The position numbers were made by a program, and so were the translations under genes. From assembly GCF_902806685.2 (NCBI RefSeq), contig NC_048546.1, positions 11,798,534 through 11,862,533 of the forward strand: DNA of 64,000 nt, written 5' to 3'. The notes under the pieces were generated by a model. That model was not told where the DNA came from, did no database searches, and was given only the letters and a program-made list of their open reading frames with translations. Source of the stretch: Maniola hyperantus. Its lineage: Eukaryota; Arthropoda; Insecta; Lepidoptera; Nymphalidae. Below, piece by piece: positions 43,377 through 53,100 of this stretch (position 1 is its first letter; each line of letters starts with the position of its first letter).

Positions 43377-46300
43377 TCAGTCATCCGCATCCTCCTCTTC
43401 TTCGCTCATGTCCTCCTCGCTGCTGCAGTCGGGCTCTGAGCCCTGCGCCACGCAGCGCTCGCACCAGCATATGAACAGGTAGTTCTCTGCTAACTCCTGA
43501 AATTATACAGAAACTCATCTATTGAAACTGACAGCACATTGGAAACATCTAAAACAATTGTCTGTTATGTTGAATGACTATATCTTCTTTCTTCCTGGGT
43601 TTCTTTTCCATGCTTACACTGAGATCTATAGAGCACACTTTGACTTTGCTCAGACTTAAAATTGAGTTAAAATCTAGAATCAGTATCCCAAACCAGTGGT
43701 AGTGACCATTCACTACCACTGATTTGGAATACTGATTCTAGATTTTTCGATTTTTTATTAATATTAAAATGAGAGATTATTAACGAATCTGATCAAATTT
43801 GATATCTAAATATAAAAATCTTCATTAAATAAATTAAAACCATATCCTTAACCTTAAATAAAATGATTTACCTTCTGCCTCGAATGCCTAGATCGCTGTA
43901 ATGCACACTCATCCAGATAACTAATAAATATTTCCTCTCCCGGAAGGATGGTTTTGATGGCTTTCAGTTCTATCCTATGGTTGCCGTATGGGAATGATGA
44001 CTCAGCGTTTGGCGCACAGCTGTGGTTACAAGCACTTTGCAAGAGGAATAGCCCAGAACCTTCTGTGTTGAGGAATTGACCAGATTCTATAAATAATAAT
44101 AACAATTGGGTATTTGACTACATCAAAAATAAATTATTTCTCAGTGATTATTAAACAGAGGGTCTTCCATAATACGTAAAATCCTCCTTTGTTGGTTTTA
44201 AGTGTAATAACCATTTTCAATTATAGATTAAACTAAAAAAGCACGTCAAGTAATTGTGACGTCACACACCGGTATTTCATAGAATATCGCATACTAAGCG
44301 CGCGTTTTGACGTTTGATAAAAAGTAACTGATTTGACTAGTTGTCAAATACCGTATTAGTTTAGTTTCTCTTGGGTTGTAAGAATTGGTCAAAGGTCAAG
44401 TGCAAGTTGGACTCGCACACGAAGGATTTCGTACCATCGTAGAAGAAACACTTTTTAATTTTCTTTTTTTTTTAATTCAGAATTTTAGAGTTTAAAGCCG
44501 TAAAGCCGGGTGTGAGGATATGTATAAATTTAGAATTCTTTAATTCTGAATTTTGTTAACAACAATAAATTTCTGTGAAAATTTCAACTATCTATTACGG
44601 TTCACGAGATACAGCCCGCTAACAGACAGACGGACAGTGGAGGCCTAGTCATAGGGTCCCGTTTGCCGGGTACAGAACCCTAAAAAGAGGCCCGTATGCG
44701 AACGAGATCGAAACTGCAATGCAGTACCCTCATTAATAAGCAAAACAGAAAATTTAAATGTATAGAAGCAGGTGTTACTTTGCGGATATATGTACAATGA
44801 ACCAAAAGCTTAATTTGCTATAATCTGGTGAAACAGGTCGAATCTGTATGGTGCAACATGCAGCGTGCGACATGCACCGCCCGCCCTCCCATTGCACTTT
44901 GAAATTGTGGATTGTAAGGTCTAAATCTCCTGAGGATGCGCCGGTGTTGGGGCGAAACTTGTGTCGAGTGTGTTGGGATTTGTGTGATGCTGTGTGGTAA
45001 TGGTGCATATTGCTTACCTGGTGGCTGCTTTTTCTGCATGTTTAGTAGTAATAGGGCGGGCAGTGCATGTCGCATGTCGCATGGTGCACCATACAGATTC
45101 GACTTGGTTCAGCAGATTATAGCAAATTAAGCTTTTGGTTCATTGAATAGAAAATTGAAACACAAACCTTCTTCCACATACTGATACAGCTGGTCAATAA
45201 ACATGTCCAACTGTTGTTTCTCATCGTCCGACATTGTCAAGTTTGATACGGAATTGACCCATAGAGCAAGTGGACTTGTGCCGATGCCCTGTCCATTTGT
45301 TCCTACTAGAGCCATTAAAGAGCAGAAGCCTTCAGGCGTTAAGAACTGAAAAAATTTAAGAATGTTTTCAATATTTATTAATTTATTTTAATACTTATTT
45401 ACAGTTTACAATAGTTAGGGAGCTTCTAACAAAACATCGCTTCAACGTCAGGTACAAATGTTTCAAGTCCCGCAAATTGCTAATGCGCGTGGCCACCATT
45501 TTAGTGACATCAGCACTAGACTGAAGTTTCGAGCTGATGGTATATTTTTACTTAAATATACGTCAAATGACGCCAAAATGACGTCATTTCGATGTTAATG
45601 AGACATGATTCCAGCGCAATAACAATTTGCGGGACTTATATCTACATTTGACGCTACGTAGGCTATGAAACGACTAGGTTTCTTTGATTTCACGTCACGC
45701 ATAGCCTAATATTTGACAGATTGTCGATTCAGTAGGTCAATTTTGTAAAATCTGCATCAATCATCATTACAATCTCAATTGTTGTGATTGGCTGAATTTG
45801 TGCGACTCTTGTTGCAACAATGCATTGTAGCCAATAGTGAGCGAGCGTCAACTAAGAGGTGATTGCAATAGTGACATTGTAACTAGCCTTCATTCTACTG
45901 CAATGGAGCAGCATCATTATTCTTAAGTTTGACATATTATCTAGCTGTCATTTTAGTATCTGAAAAAATAAACTATAGAGCACACTGTAGAATAAAATAT
46001 CATACCTCCTGTATATACTCGCCATTTATAACACTGGCAGTCATCTCTCTCAGTGTATTTATCTGGCTCCTAAACTCATCTCCAAGCAACTTGTGAACTA
46101 ACTCGGCATCCTCATTCACAGTTCTATGACAGAACTGTTTGATTGTGGCCGCAGCTGACTCAGGGTCTGAGTGTTGTTGGATGTATGCTAGTATCCTTAC
46201 TAGCAACATTACATTTGCTGTCTCTGGTGGGTAGTGGATTTGCCTGAAAATTCACATGATAAAATTTAAAAGACTGTGTGTGAAAGTGTGTCTGTCTGTC

Positions 46301-47357
46301 TGTCTGTCTGCTAGACTTTCACTGCCCATCCGTTCAACCGATTTTGACGAAATTTGATACAACAATAGCTAGCATTCCGGGGAAGGACATAGGCTTCTTT
46401 TTATCCCGGAAAAACAAAGACTTCCCACAGGATTTTTAAAAACTAAATCCACGTGGACGAAGTCGCAGGCTTCATCTAGTAAAAAATAAAGGGTATGTCA
46501 CATACTTACTTCCAAGTCTCCAGTAAAACATTAATAGGATGTTGCGTCTCACTCTGTATATAACACAACACCCTGTGGTATTTGGCATAGGAGATCTCCT
46601 TGCATTCCTCAGAACAGTAGAGTATACCACACTGATTACAACTCGTAATATTCAGGAGGTCTGTTTCAAAGCAATTTGAATGTGGTAAGACTATATCAGG
46701 CTTTGCAGAGAGACGTCTTACATTCTGTTCTGGAGTTTCTAGGGGCCTGAAAATGAATAATAAAATATTTTTAATGAAATGTTAGATCAATAAGTTTTGC
46801 TTCCAAAATTCTTCAGGGACTCTCCCAATTATGAAGTAAAATTTATGAGATTTTTAGTCTTGTTATTGGGATGTGTTCGCAAAAACAATTTGAGAGAAAT
46901 ACTAACAAGAATTCGTATATATTTCTAGTATACTTACATAATTATTATGACATAAATATAAATTTTATAAATATATTGCTATTCTCAAACTCCTTGGTGA
47001 AAAACATGTGCAGCGTAAGCCTCTGTTATTATAACTAACAAGTGATAATAATTGTGATTCATGAGAGATTTGAGTGAAAATTAAACAAAAAAATTCTATA
47101 GGTACCTCATGCAATGATCACACGCTAGATATCTATACGTGGCGTTCCACGCAAACTGACACGACACTAAGGGATCTTCCGCCAAAATAACATCACCTTC
47201 ATTGAACTGCTTCGTCGCAAACAGACCCTTTCCCTAAAAAAACAATGAATTTCACTTATGCCGCATTGCACATAAGAATGTGTTTTGTAACTTTAGATAA
47301 AAACAATCCATTTCATACCTTTTTGCTGTTAGATATTCTTATTTCAAATCCTGCCAT
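43377..47357 (-). CDS. SMYD5: SMYD5-type SET/MYND protein-lysine methyltransferase, complete, 7 exons
   Basis: Coding exons on the minus strand: 47319-47357, 47106-47233, 46510-46746, 46006-46243, 45168-45345, 43872-44086, 43377-43496. All introns are GT-AG and phases agree, giving 1155 nt, 384 residues plus TGA. Residues 14-20 read GKGLFAT, the N-terminal SET segment. A MYND-type zinc cluster follows with C51, C54, C92, C95, C100, C104, H113 and C117. SIHYPPETA-like KQIHYPPETA marks the SMYD5 subfamily. The SET core has GTNGQGIGT (229-237), NHSC (294-297) and GEEIFISYLDE (323-333), and the post-SET has CWCERC (355-360). The tail is acidic, as in vertebrate SMYD5 (about 418 residues). Known SMYD5 proteins methylate histone lysines (H4K20, and H3K36 reported) and ribosomal protein L40. 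The target here is inferred. No key residue is missing. Introns carry several transposons. The start ATG is followed by a frame-conserved 13-codon first exon, with no in-frame upstream exon seen. Confidence 0.95.
43671..43744. repeat. Hairpin, 35-bp arms, in SMYD5 intron 6
   Basis: 43671-43705 and 43710-43744 are reverse complements with about three mismatches around a four-base loop. The arm contains 'ctagaatcagtat' and 'cagtggtagtga'. It adjoins a half copy of the 41755 MITE family (43628-43670). Confidence 0.85.
44110..44356. mobile_element. MITE with 'ggtatttgacta' ends, SMYD5 intron 5
   Basis: Left 'gggtatttgactacatc' and right 'gactagttgtcaaatacc' are inverted. Interior 'aaaaataaattatttctcag' and 'gtttgataaaaagtaactga'. 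A second copy sits nested at about 52414-52615. Confidence 0.75.
44395..44695. mobile_element. Repeat family H5 copy, SMYD5 intron 5
   Basis: 'aggtcaagtgcaagttggac', 'tttcgtaccatcgtagaaga', 'tctgtgaaaatttcaactat', 'cgagatacagcccgctaac' and 'gtcatagggtcccgtttgc' in H5 order. Confidence 0.7.
44795..45145. mobile_element. MITE with about 95-bp terminal inverted repeats, SMYD5 intron 5
   Basis: 44795-44890 and 45053-45145 are inverted copies (for example 'caatgaaccaaaagcttaat' against 'ttaagcttttggttcattg', and 'gcatgtcgcatggtgcacc' against 'ggtgcaacatgcagcgtgc'). The unpaired centre contains 'ctcctgaggatgcgccggtg' and 'ggggcgaaacttgtgtcgag'. It ends 22 bases from the 5' splice site of exon 5. 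Confidence 0.85.
45466..45640. mobile_element. MITE family M5, second copy, SMYD5 intron 4
   Basis: Same terminal repeats as 8667-8828 ('aagtcccgcaaattgct' and 'caatttgcgggactt') and the same interior 'ctgaagtttcgagctgatgg' and 'atgacgtcatttcgatgtt'. Confidence 0.75.
45747..45880. mobile_element. MITE-like repeat shared with 61991-62136, SMYD5 intron 4
   Basis: 'tctgcatcaatcatcattac', 'gttgtgattggctgaatttg', 'ttgttgcaacaatgcattgt' and 'gccaatagtgagcgagcgtc'. The reverse complement of these blocks occurs at 61991-62136. Confidence 0.75.
46271..46479 (+). mobile_element. Helitron-like element, family H1, SMYD5 intron 3
   Basis: GTCT run near 46288-46310, 'tccgttcaaccgattttgac', 'aaggacataggcttcttttt' and 'gtggacgaagtcgcaggctt', ending CTAG plus T. 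It is inserted antisense to the gene and nearly fills the 266-base intron between exons 3 and 4. Confidence 0.8.
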
Positions 47358-47629
47358 AGTGTTGGTCTAATACACTAATAATCTAATTACACTTCTTATT
47401 GTAAAAAGGAATTATTTAAATATTTCAAAGGTTAGAATTGAAAACAAGACCACGAAAGTCGAAAAATAGGAAAATGTCATTAATGACAATAGTGATTAGT
47501 GACAAATGTGTAAATTTTTTGCTATGCGTTCAGAAATTGTAATCCATAGTTGTAATCATTATTCTTACGTTTGACATTTCTAGTTGTCATTTTCACATCA
47601 CTGTTTTAGTATCTGAAAAAATTATAGTA

Positions 47630-47946
47630 AAGTCTGGCTAACGATGGGCTCACGAAAGATGAGACTGGAAAAGCGCGACAACAAAGCTTTAAAAAATATC
47701 AGTATGGCATTGACTTATTATATATATGGCAGCCACAAAATTAGTAGGTACACATTTAGTAACAATAGACCTAGAATAACCTAATTTGATACCTACTTTA
47801 GAATTTTTATTTCTGTTCTATCAAATCCGGTTATTCCTGGTCTGTCATACTCAAGGTCATACTAATTTCAGAGTTGCCATACTGATATTTTTTTAATTTA
47901 ACGCGCTAACGCGCTTTTCCAGTCTCATCTTTTGTTAGCCAGACTT
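47630..47946. mobile_element. Tc1/mariner-type MITE 270 bp upstream of SMYD5
   Basis: The terminal repeats 'aagtctggctaacg' and 'gttagccagactt' lie between TA dinucleotides (47628-47629 and 47947-47948), the target Tc1/mariner transposases duplicate. Inner arms 'gagactggaaaagcgcg' and 'cgcgcttttccagtctc' also pair. It is 317 bases. A second copy is at 52265-52751. It lies where the SMYD5 promoter would be expected. Confidence 0.85.
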
Positions 47947-47948
47947 TA

Positions 47949-49020
47949 GTGTAGTTATCACAGTTATCACAAATCGGACTAGGACTGCTCAGAATAGACT
48001 TATAAAAATAAAAACTGTTCAACCTCTTTTGTGTTTTCTCCAAACAAAGCTGTGCTGTGCTGTGTGGCAAAGACTACAATGTAGAGCGTAGAGCTGAGCG
48101 AGACCAATAATAAATTTAATCTATGACTACACTATTATCTCTATGACTATTATACTGGGTATGGCACAACAAAAAGCCACTAAAAGAAACAACAACGAAT
48201 TTGAACAACTGCGCTGCGATCCTTCCTGATATTTTTAAAATAGTCCGAGAGGTGGATACAAAATTTATAAGCATTAATTTTAAAGTTTGCATAATAAGTA
48301 ATAAATAAATAAATCATAGATTAATAATTATTGATCTCGCTCCGCTGTAAGGATTAAATATTAAGAGGGCTTGGCCTTTTATCGTTGAAAATAAATAGGA
48401 ACAAAACAACAAGGAGTTTCGCTAAATATACTCTGATGTAGGATAAAATCTTACATTCTTAAAAGTCTTTGAATTGAATAAAATACAAGTTTATTAATCT
48501 GAGCTCATAGGTACCTGTTATATTACAGGTAGTGACAAGTGTGCTTATTTTAAACTCATCTCATCATCTAAGATACCAACCCATGTACCAACCAGAGTAA
48601 GTACCTACCTACTTACGTAAGATTTGTTGTTAATAATAAGAAACAGCATTACAGTTCGGGCTACATTATGAGAACTGTATATTAAATGTACATACTCTTT
48701 GAGATAAACCAATAGAGTCAGCTATCTATCTAAGGAGATTTTCTATTCGAAGAATTTTCTTGGCGTTTTCTTAATAATAATTATTATTGGCCATATTTAC
48801 TTAATAGCTAAGTAAATAAAATAAAGACGCGTTAAATATTAATTATTTTATTCAAAATTGGAAATAAATGAAGACAATAATTTCATTTAATTAGGTATTT
48901 ATTTATAACAATTAATATAGGCATTCAAATTTATCTAGATTGAACTAAATTAGACATTATATTATTTACATTAGAGAGTACAGATAACACACATACAAAG
49001 TAAATATTAATAATCTCTCT
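47949..49020. other. Intergenic between SMYD5 and the transporter
   Basis: AT-rich, with 'attggtctcgctccgct'-type repeat phrases near 48090-48350 also found at 13705-13725. No coding frame recognised. Confidence 0.4.
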
Positions 49021-49130
49021 CAGGTCTTCAACTATACCCATGCAAAAAACCACGTTGATCTGTAGTTCTGTTGCGGCATGATTGCAGGACAAACCAACAA
49101 AAAAAACACATTTTTGCATTACCAATAATT
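49021..49130 (-). mobile_element. Helitron-like family H1 variant, 5' fragment
   Basis: In minus orientation: 'aatgcaaaaatgtgttttt', 'gtttgtcctgcaatcatgcc', 'cgtggttttttgcatgggta'. Same variant as 3959-4190 and 58545-58640. Confidence 0.6.
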
Positions 49131-49866
49131 ATAAGGATCCATGAATATATTTATACTACTTAAACCTACTTAAAAGTACCTATAGGTAGTTTTTATTTTT
49201 GATTTATAGCTTAAGTATTTAAATAAAACTATTCGATTACCAAAAAATGCTAACCTAATGAAATAATTGTATACTTAGGTACATAAGTCATAATAACTAC
49301 AAATGTTTCGACTCATAAGATAGCTGCCGCCTTACGTATATTATTAAAAATATAATCTAACATTTTCAAAGAAATTAACTTACTTATTTTATTTAGGATC
49401 TAATAAAAATATCTTATCTTACTAAGCTCTAATAAAATGATTTTATTTTATTTTAACTAATTAATACCTATCTTAATGCTCATTTATTCATTTTAACCAA
49501 GTTTTGTCAGAGCAATCGTTAAATAATACAATAATAGTCGTCAAGTAAGTATCTAACACAATAAGCGTAGCTCTATTAAGTAAATCAGTGAACATTATAA
49601 TTTTATTAAAATACAAAATTCCCATAAAAATAAAGACAATAAAAAATATTATCAGGCAGTGTTGACACCGACAGAAGTAAAAACTTCAAAATTTTATATT
49701 CAACTATGAAATAACAATGGATTTTTTGAAATTATTACCCATCCCAAAATCGCCCAACGCACAAAAAGAAGTTTCACTTTTACTTTTAGTTTTATTTTTA
49801 AAATTATACCTATTTAAGCGCTAAGAAAAGTGTCCAACTACCTAATTATTACTGTCAAACTCCAAA

Positions 49867-49872
49867 TTTATT
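49867..49872 (-). promoter_or_regulatory. Candidate poly(A) signal of the SLC22 transporter
   Basis: AATAAA on the minus strand about 290 bases after the stop codon at 50158-50160. A further AATAAA lies at 49791-49796. Confidence 0.35.
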
Positions 49873-50157
49873 ATTGAGTAACGTAACCAATAATTCACAA
49901 TTATAAATTCCCGATGGCATGGCATAGACGTCCTACGCAGTTAATATTGGTATTTTTTTGCCTAATGTACCTAGGTATATATCACAACTAAATTACAAAT
50001 GTTCACTGAGCTAAGCAATAGGTCAGCAGAAACGTAAACAAAATAATTTAATAATAATTAACCAAAATATTAAATAAAAAATTTTGGACTTCTAAGAACA
50101 AACTTCAGTAACGCGTAGAGAACTTATGACCTTTTAAACTAGTTTTGATTGACATCA

Positions 50158-53100
50158 TTACAAATGCGTCATAACTTTAGCTTTATACGCTTCTATTTGT
50201 GCTATCGTATCAAATAAAGGTAGGGTCATCGTTTCGGGTGTAAAAGACAAGAGGAGCGCTGCTGCTATCGCTGTCGTGGAGAATAAGATGGATGGCAACG
50301 CGTTCAATTCACTCGCCTGTAACAACAACGTTTCAATGTTAATAAACCAAATACTTCGAATCTCGAAGAACTGATAAGCATTGGAGTCACAAGGGCTTTA
50401 ATGGCGACCTCGCACCCGAAAACGCAGCGTCGGTAGACCCTCCACTAGGTGGTCAGACGCCGGCTGGACTCAAGCTGTACAGGACCATGTTTTGTGCTGA
50501 TCCTTGCTGGAAACCTTCGCCCAGCTGTGAGATGACTGATCTATCTATTACTGTCTGTTACTTTAAAAATATAAACCTATGAATTTCAGGAGCTAGCACT
50601 TCTAAATATTTATACCTACCCAGTTTAAATATTCTATTTGAGATATGAAACGCTCAATACCATGGCGGTATGTCTTTACCGGTAGGGTAGTAATTATAAA
50701 AAACATCTTACCAGAAGAGGCGTAAGTGGTGCCAGCATACTGCCTACTCTGGCAGCGGTGTTGCCAACTCCAACAAGCGTCCCGCGAACACTTGTAGGGA
50801 ACAATTCCAGGCTGTACGTGTATATGCCAGTAAAACAAATCACTACTCCAAGTTTCCCACACAAAAATAATAAAATTTTCAACCAGGACAGTGCTAAAAT
50901 AAAAGAAAGCAGACATTAAAAACAAATAAAAGTCAAGATTCTTAAAAGTAGTCATATGCTTTTAAAAAATGTTATAGGTAGCCCAACGCTTTCCATTTTT
51001 TTCTTGGCTTACTTTAAAGCTAAACTAATCGCTTCTTGCAGAAAATAAGCGCCACGCTAACCAAGAGAACAAAGAATAATCACTTATAATGTTTTTACAT
51101 ACAAAAATTCATTTGTTATAAGAAGAGTTATTTAGAGTGAGTTTATAAGATTTTAAAATACTTACAATCAGGAGTGTAAGTCTGAGCGATAAGAAATATT
51201 GCAGAACAAACGTAGCCACATTGTAGAGACACTTTCCTTCCATACTTTTTGAACGTATAAAGCGCTAGCAGATCTCCAGGAAAGGAGGCAATAGACGTTA
51301 ACACGAAATTGGTGTATTATTACCCGGTAATAATACTGAATGGACTGCTAAGCCGTAATATATGAAACTTGAGGTGAAGAAACAAAATGAAGTAACTATC
51401 AGACGTAGCATCGTCTCTCTGGAAGCCAGAATATCTTTCAAGCTTTCCTTCTCTTTCTGCATTACTATATTGAATTTAAATCTTAGATCTTCGGCACTCA
51501 TTTCATCAATCTCCTTCGCACTAACATGTATCTTGTTCATTCTTGCTGTTAATTTCAATGTTTCTTTTGCCTCCGCTGTTCTGCCTCTGAGCATTTGCCA
51601 TCTCGTGCCTTCTTTTAAAATTATTATGTATGTAATGAATAGTACCATCGGGGTGTATACGACTAGAATAAGGGTTTTCCAATATTTTAGGCCCATGGCT
51701 AAGAAAGCAAATAGCACTTCTCCTACGTAAACTGCATATGAAAATATCACTCCAGCCAATACACGATTTGGTTCACCGCCGATTTCTATTACTGGAACAA
51801 GTAAAATAAAGTTTATAGAGGTTTATTAAGTACCTATAGAGGTTTTATTTATTGTTAAATTAAATAGACAACCACTCTACAAAAAATCAATCTAATGAGT
51901 CATGACAAATACTAAACTTACATAAAACAACAGCCACTGTATATAACCCTGAAGCTAAAACGGATTCTAAAAACTCAACGCCAAGGTATGCATAGTAATT
52001 TGTAATAAATATTTTCGCCAGTCCAACTGCACCGCCGATTGAGCATACAATTATTGTAGGTTTTCTTCCAACTCTGTGAAAAAATATTTAAATGTTGCAA
52101 AAAGATTTGACACCATCTCTTATACTATGTACTACACACGGAAAAATTAGTACAGTAGCAAGTTCCTAATTTTTCTTTTCAAAATGCGAATCTGAGTTTT
52201 TTAATCATTCTTATTAATATTTAAGAAATTGAAAAATAGATTCTGTAGATAAAATTCACAAGAGTCTGGCTAACGAACGTAATGACTGGAAACCGCGGCA
52301 ATTTCTAGAAACTTCAGTATGGCAGCCCCAAAATTAGTTTAACAGACTTGGAATAACCCATTAATTCATTTAAGGAATAACATAATCTGTTTAAAATAAA
52401 ATGAGGATTTGGGATGATGCCTATGTCAAAAATAAATTATTTCCTAGGAATTATTAAATAGAGAGTCTTCCAAAACCCATAAAATTCACGTCTGCTTTTA
52501 GTTTTAAGTTTGCTAACCATTTAAAATTATCGATTTAAATAAAAAAGTCGTCGACGTCAAATTACCTACGTCAATTGTTTATGATAAAAAGTCGCTGAAT
52601 TAGTAGGTAGTCATCATGCCTATTCTAAAGTATCAAATTAGATTAGGTATTCCAGGCTAATCCAGGCCCAGGGTCTGTCATGCTCATTTTGGGGCTGCCA
52701 TACTGATTTTATTTGAATTTGCCGCGCTTTTCCAGTTTCTACTTTTGTTAGCCAGAATACAATATTACAGTAGCCGGCAAGAAATGATGTAGGTACATCG
52801 ACCTTTAGAATGAGATTTCGGTTTTATAGAGCGTTGTCTCTGTCACTCATACTTACCGATGTGACGTTTTACCGTTCTCAACGACAACAGAGGCAACACT
52901 CTACGAAACCGCTAGGTACCTATCTCTTTCTAAAGGTCGATGTAGACCACAATATTTTCTGCCACGTAGTAGTATACCTACCTCTAATTCATTCATAATT
53001 TTTCTTCAGAATGTGTTAAGTATGCAACTTCTAATAGGCATACTTACCTATTAAATAAATTAGTTGCATAAAATACTTACCATACATAATCATAGGTATT

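Noticed and set aside
51362..51730. Plus-strand open frame of 122 codons
   Set aside because: Antisense to the SLC22 long exon, whose minus-strand frame carries the family motifs and splice sites.
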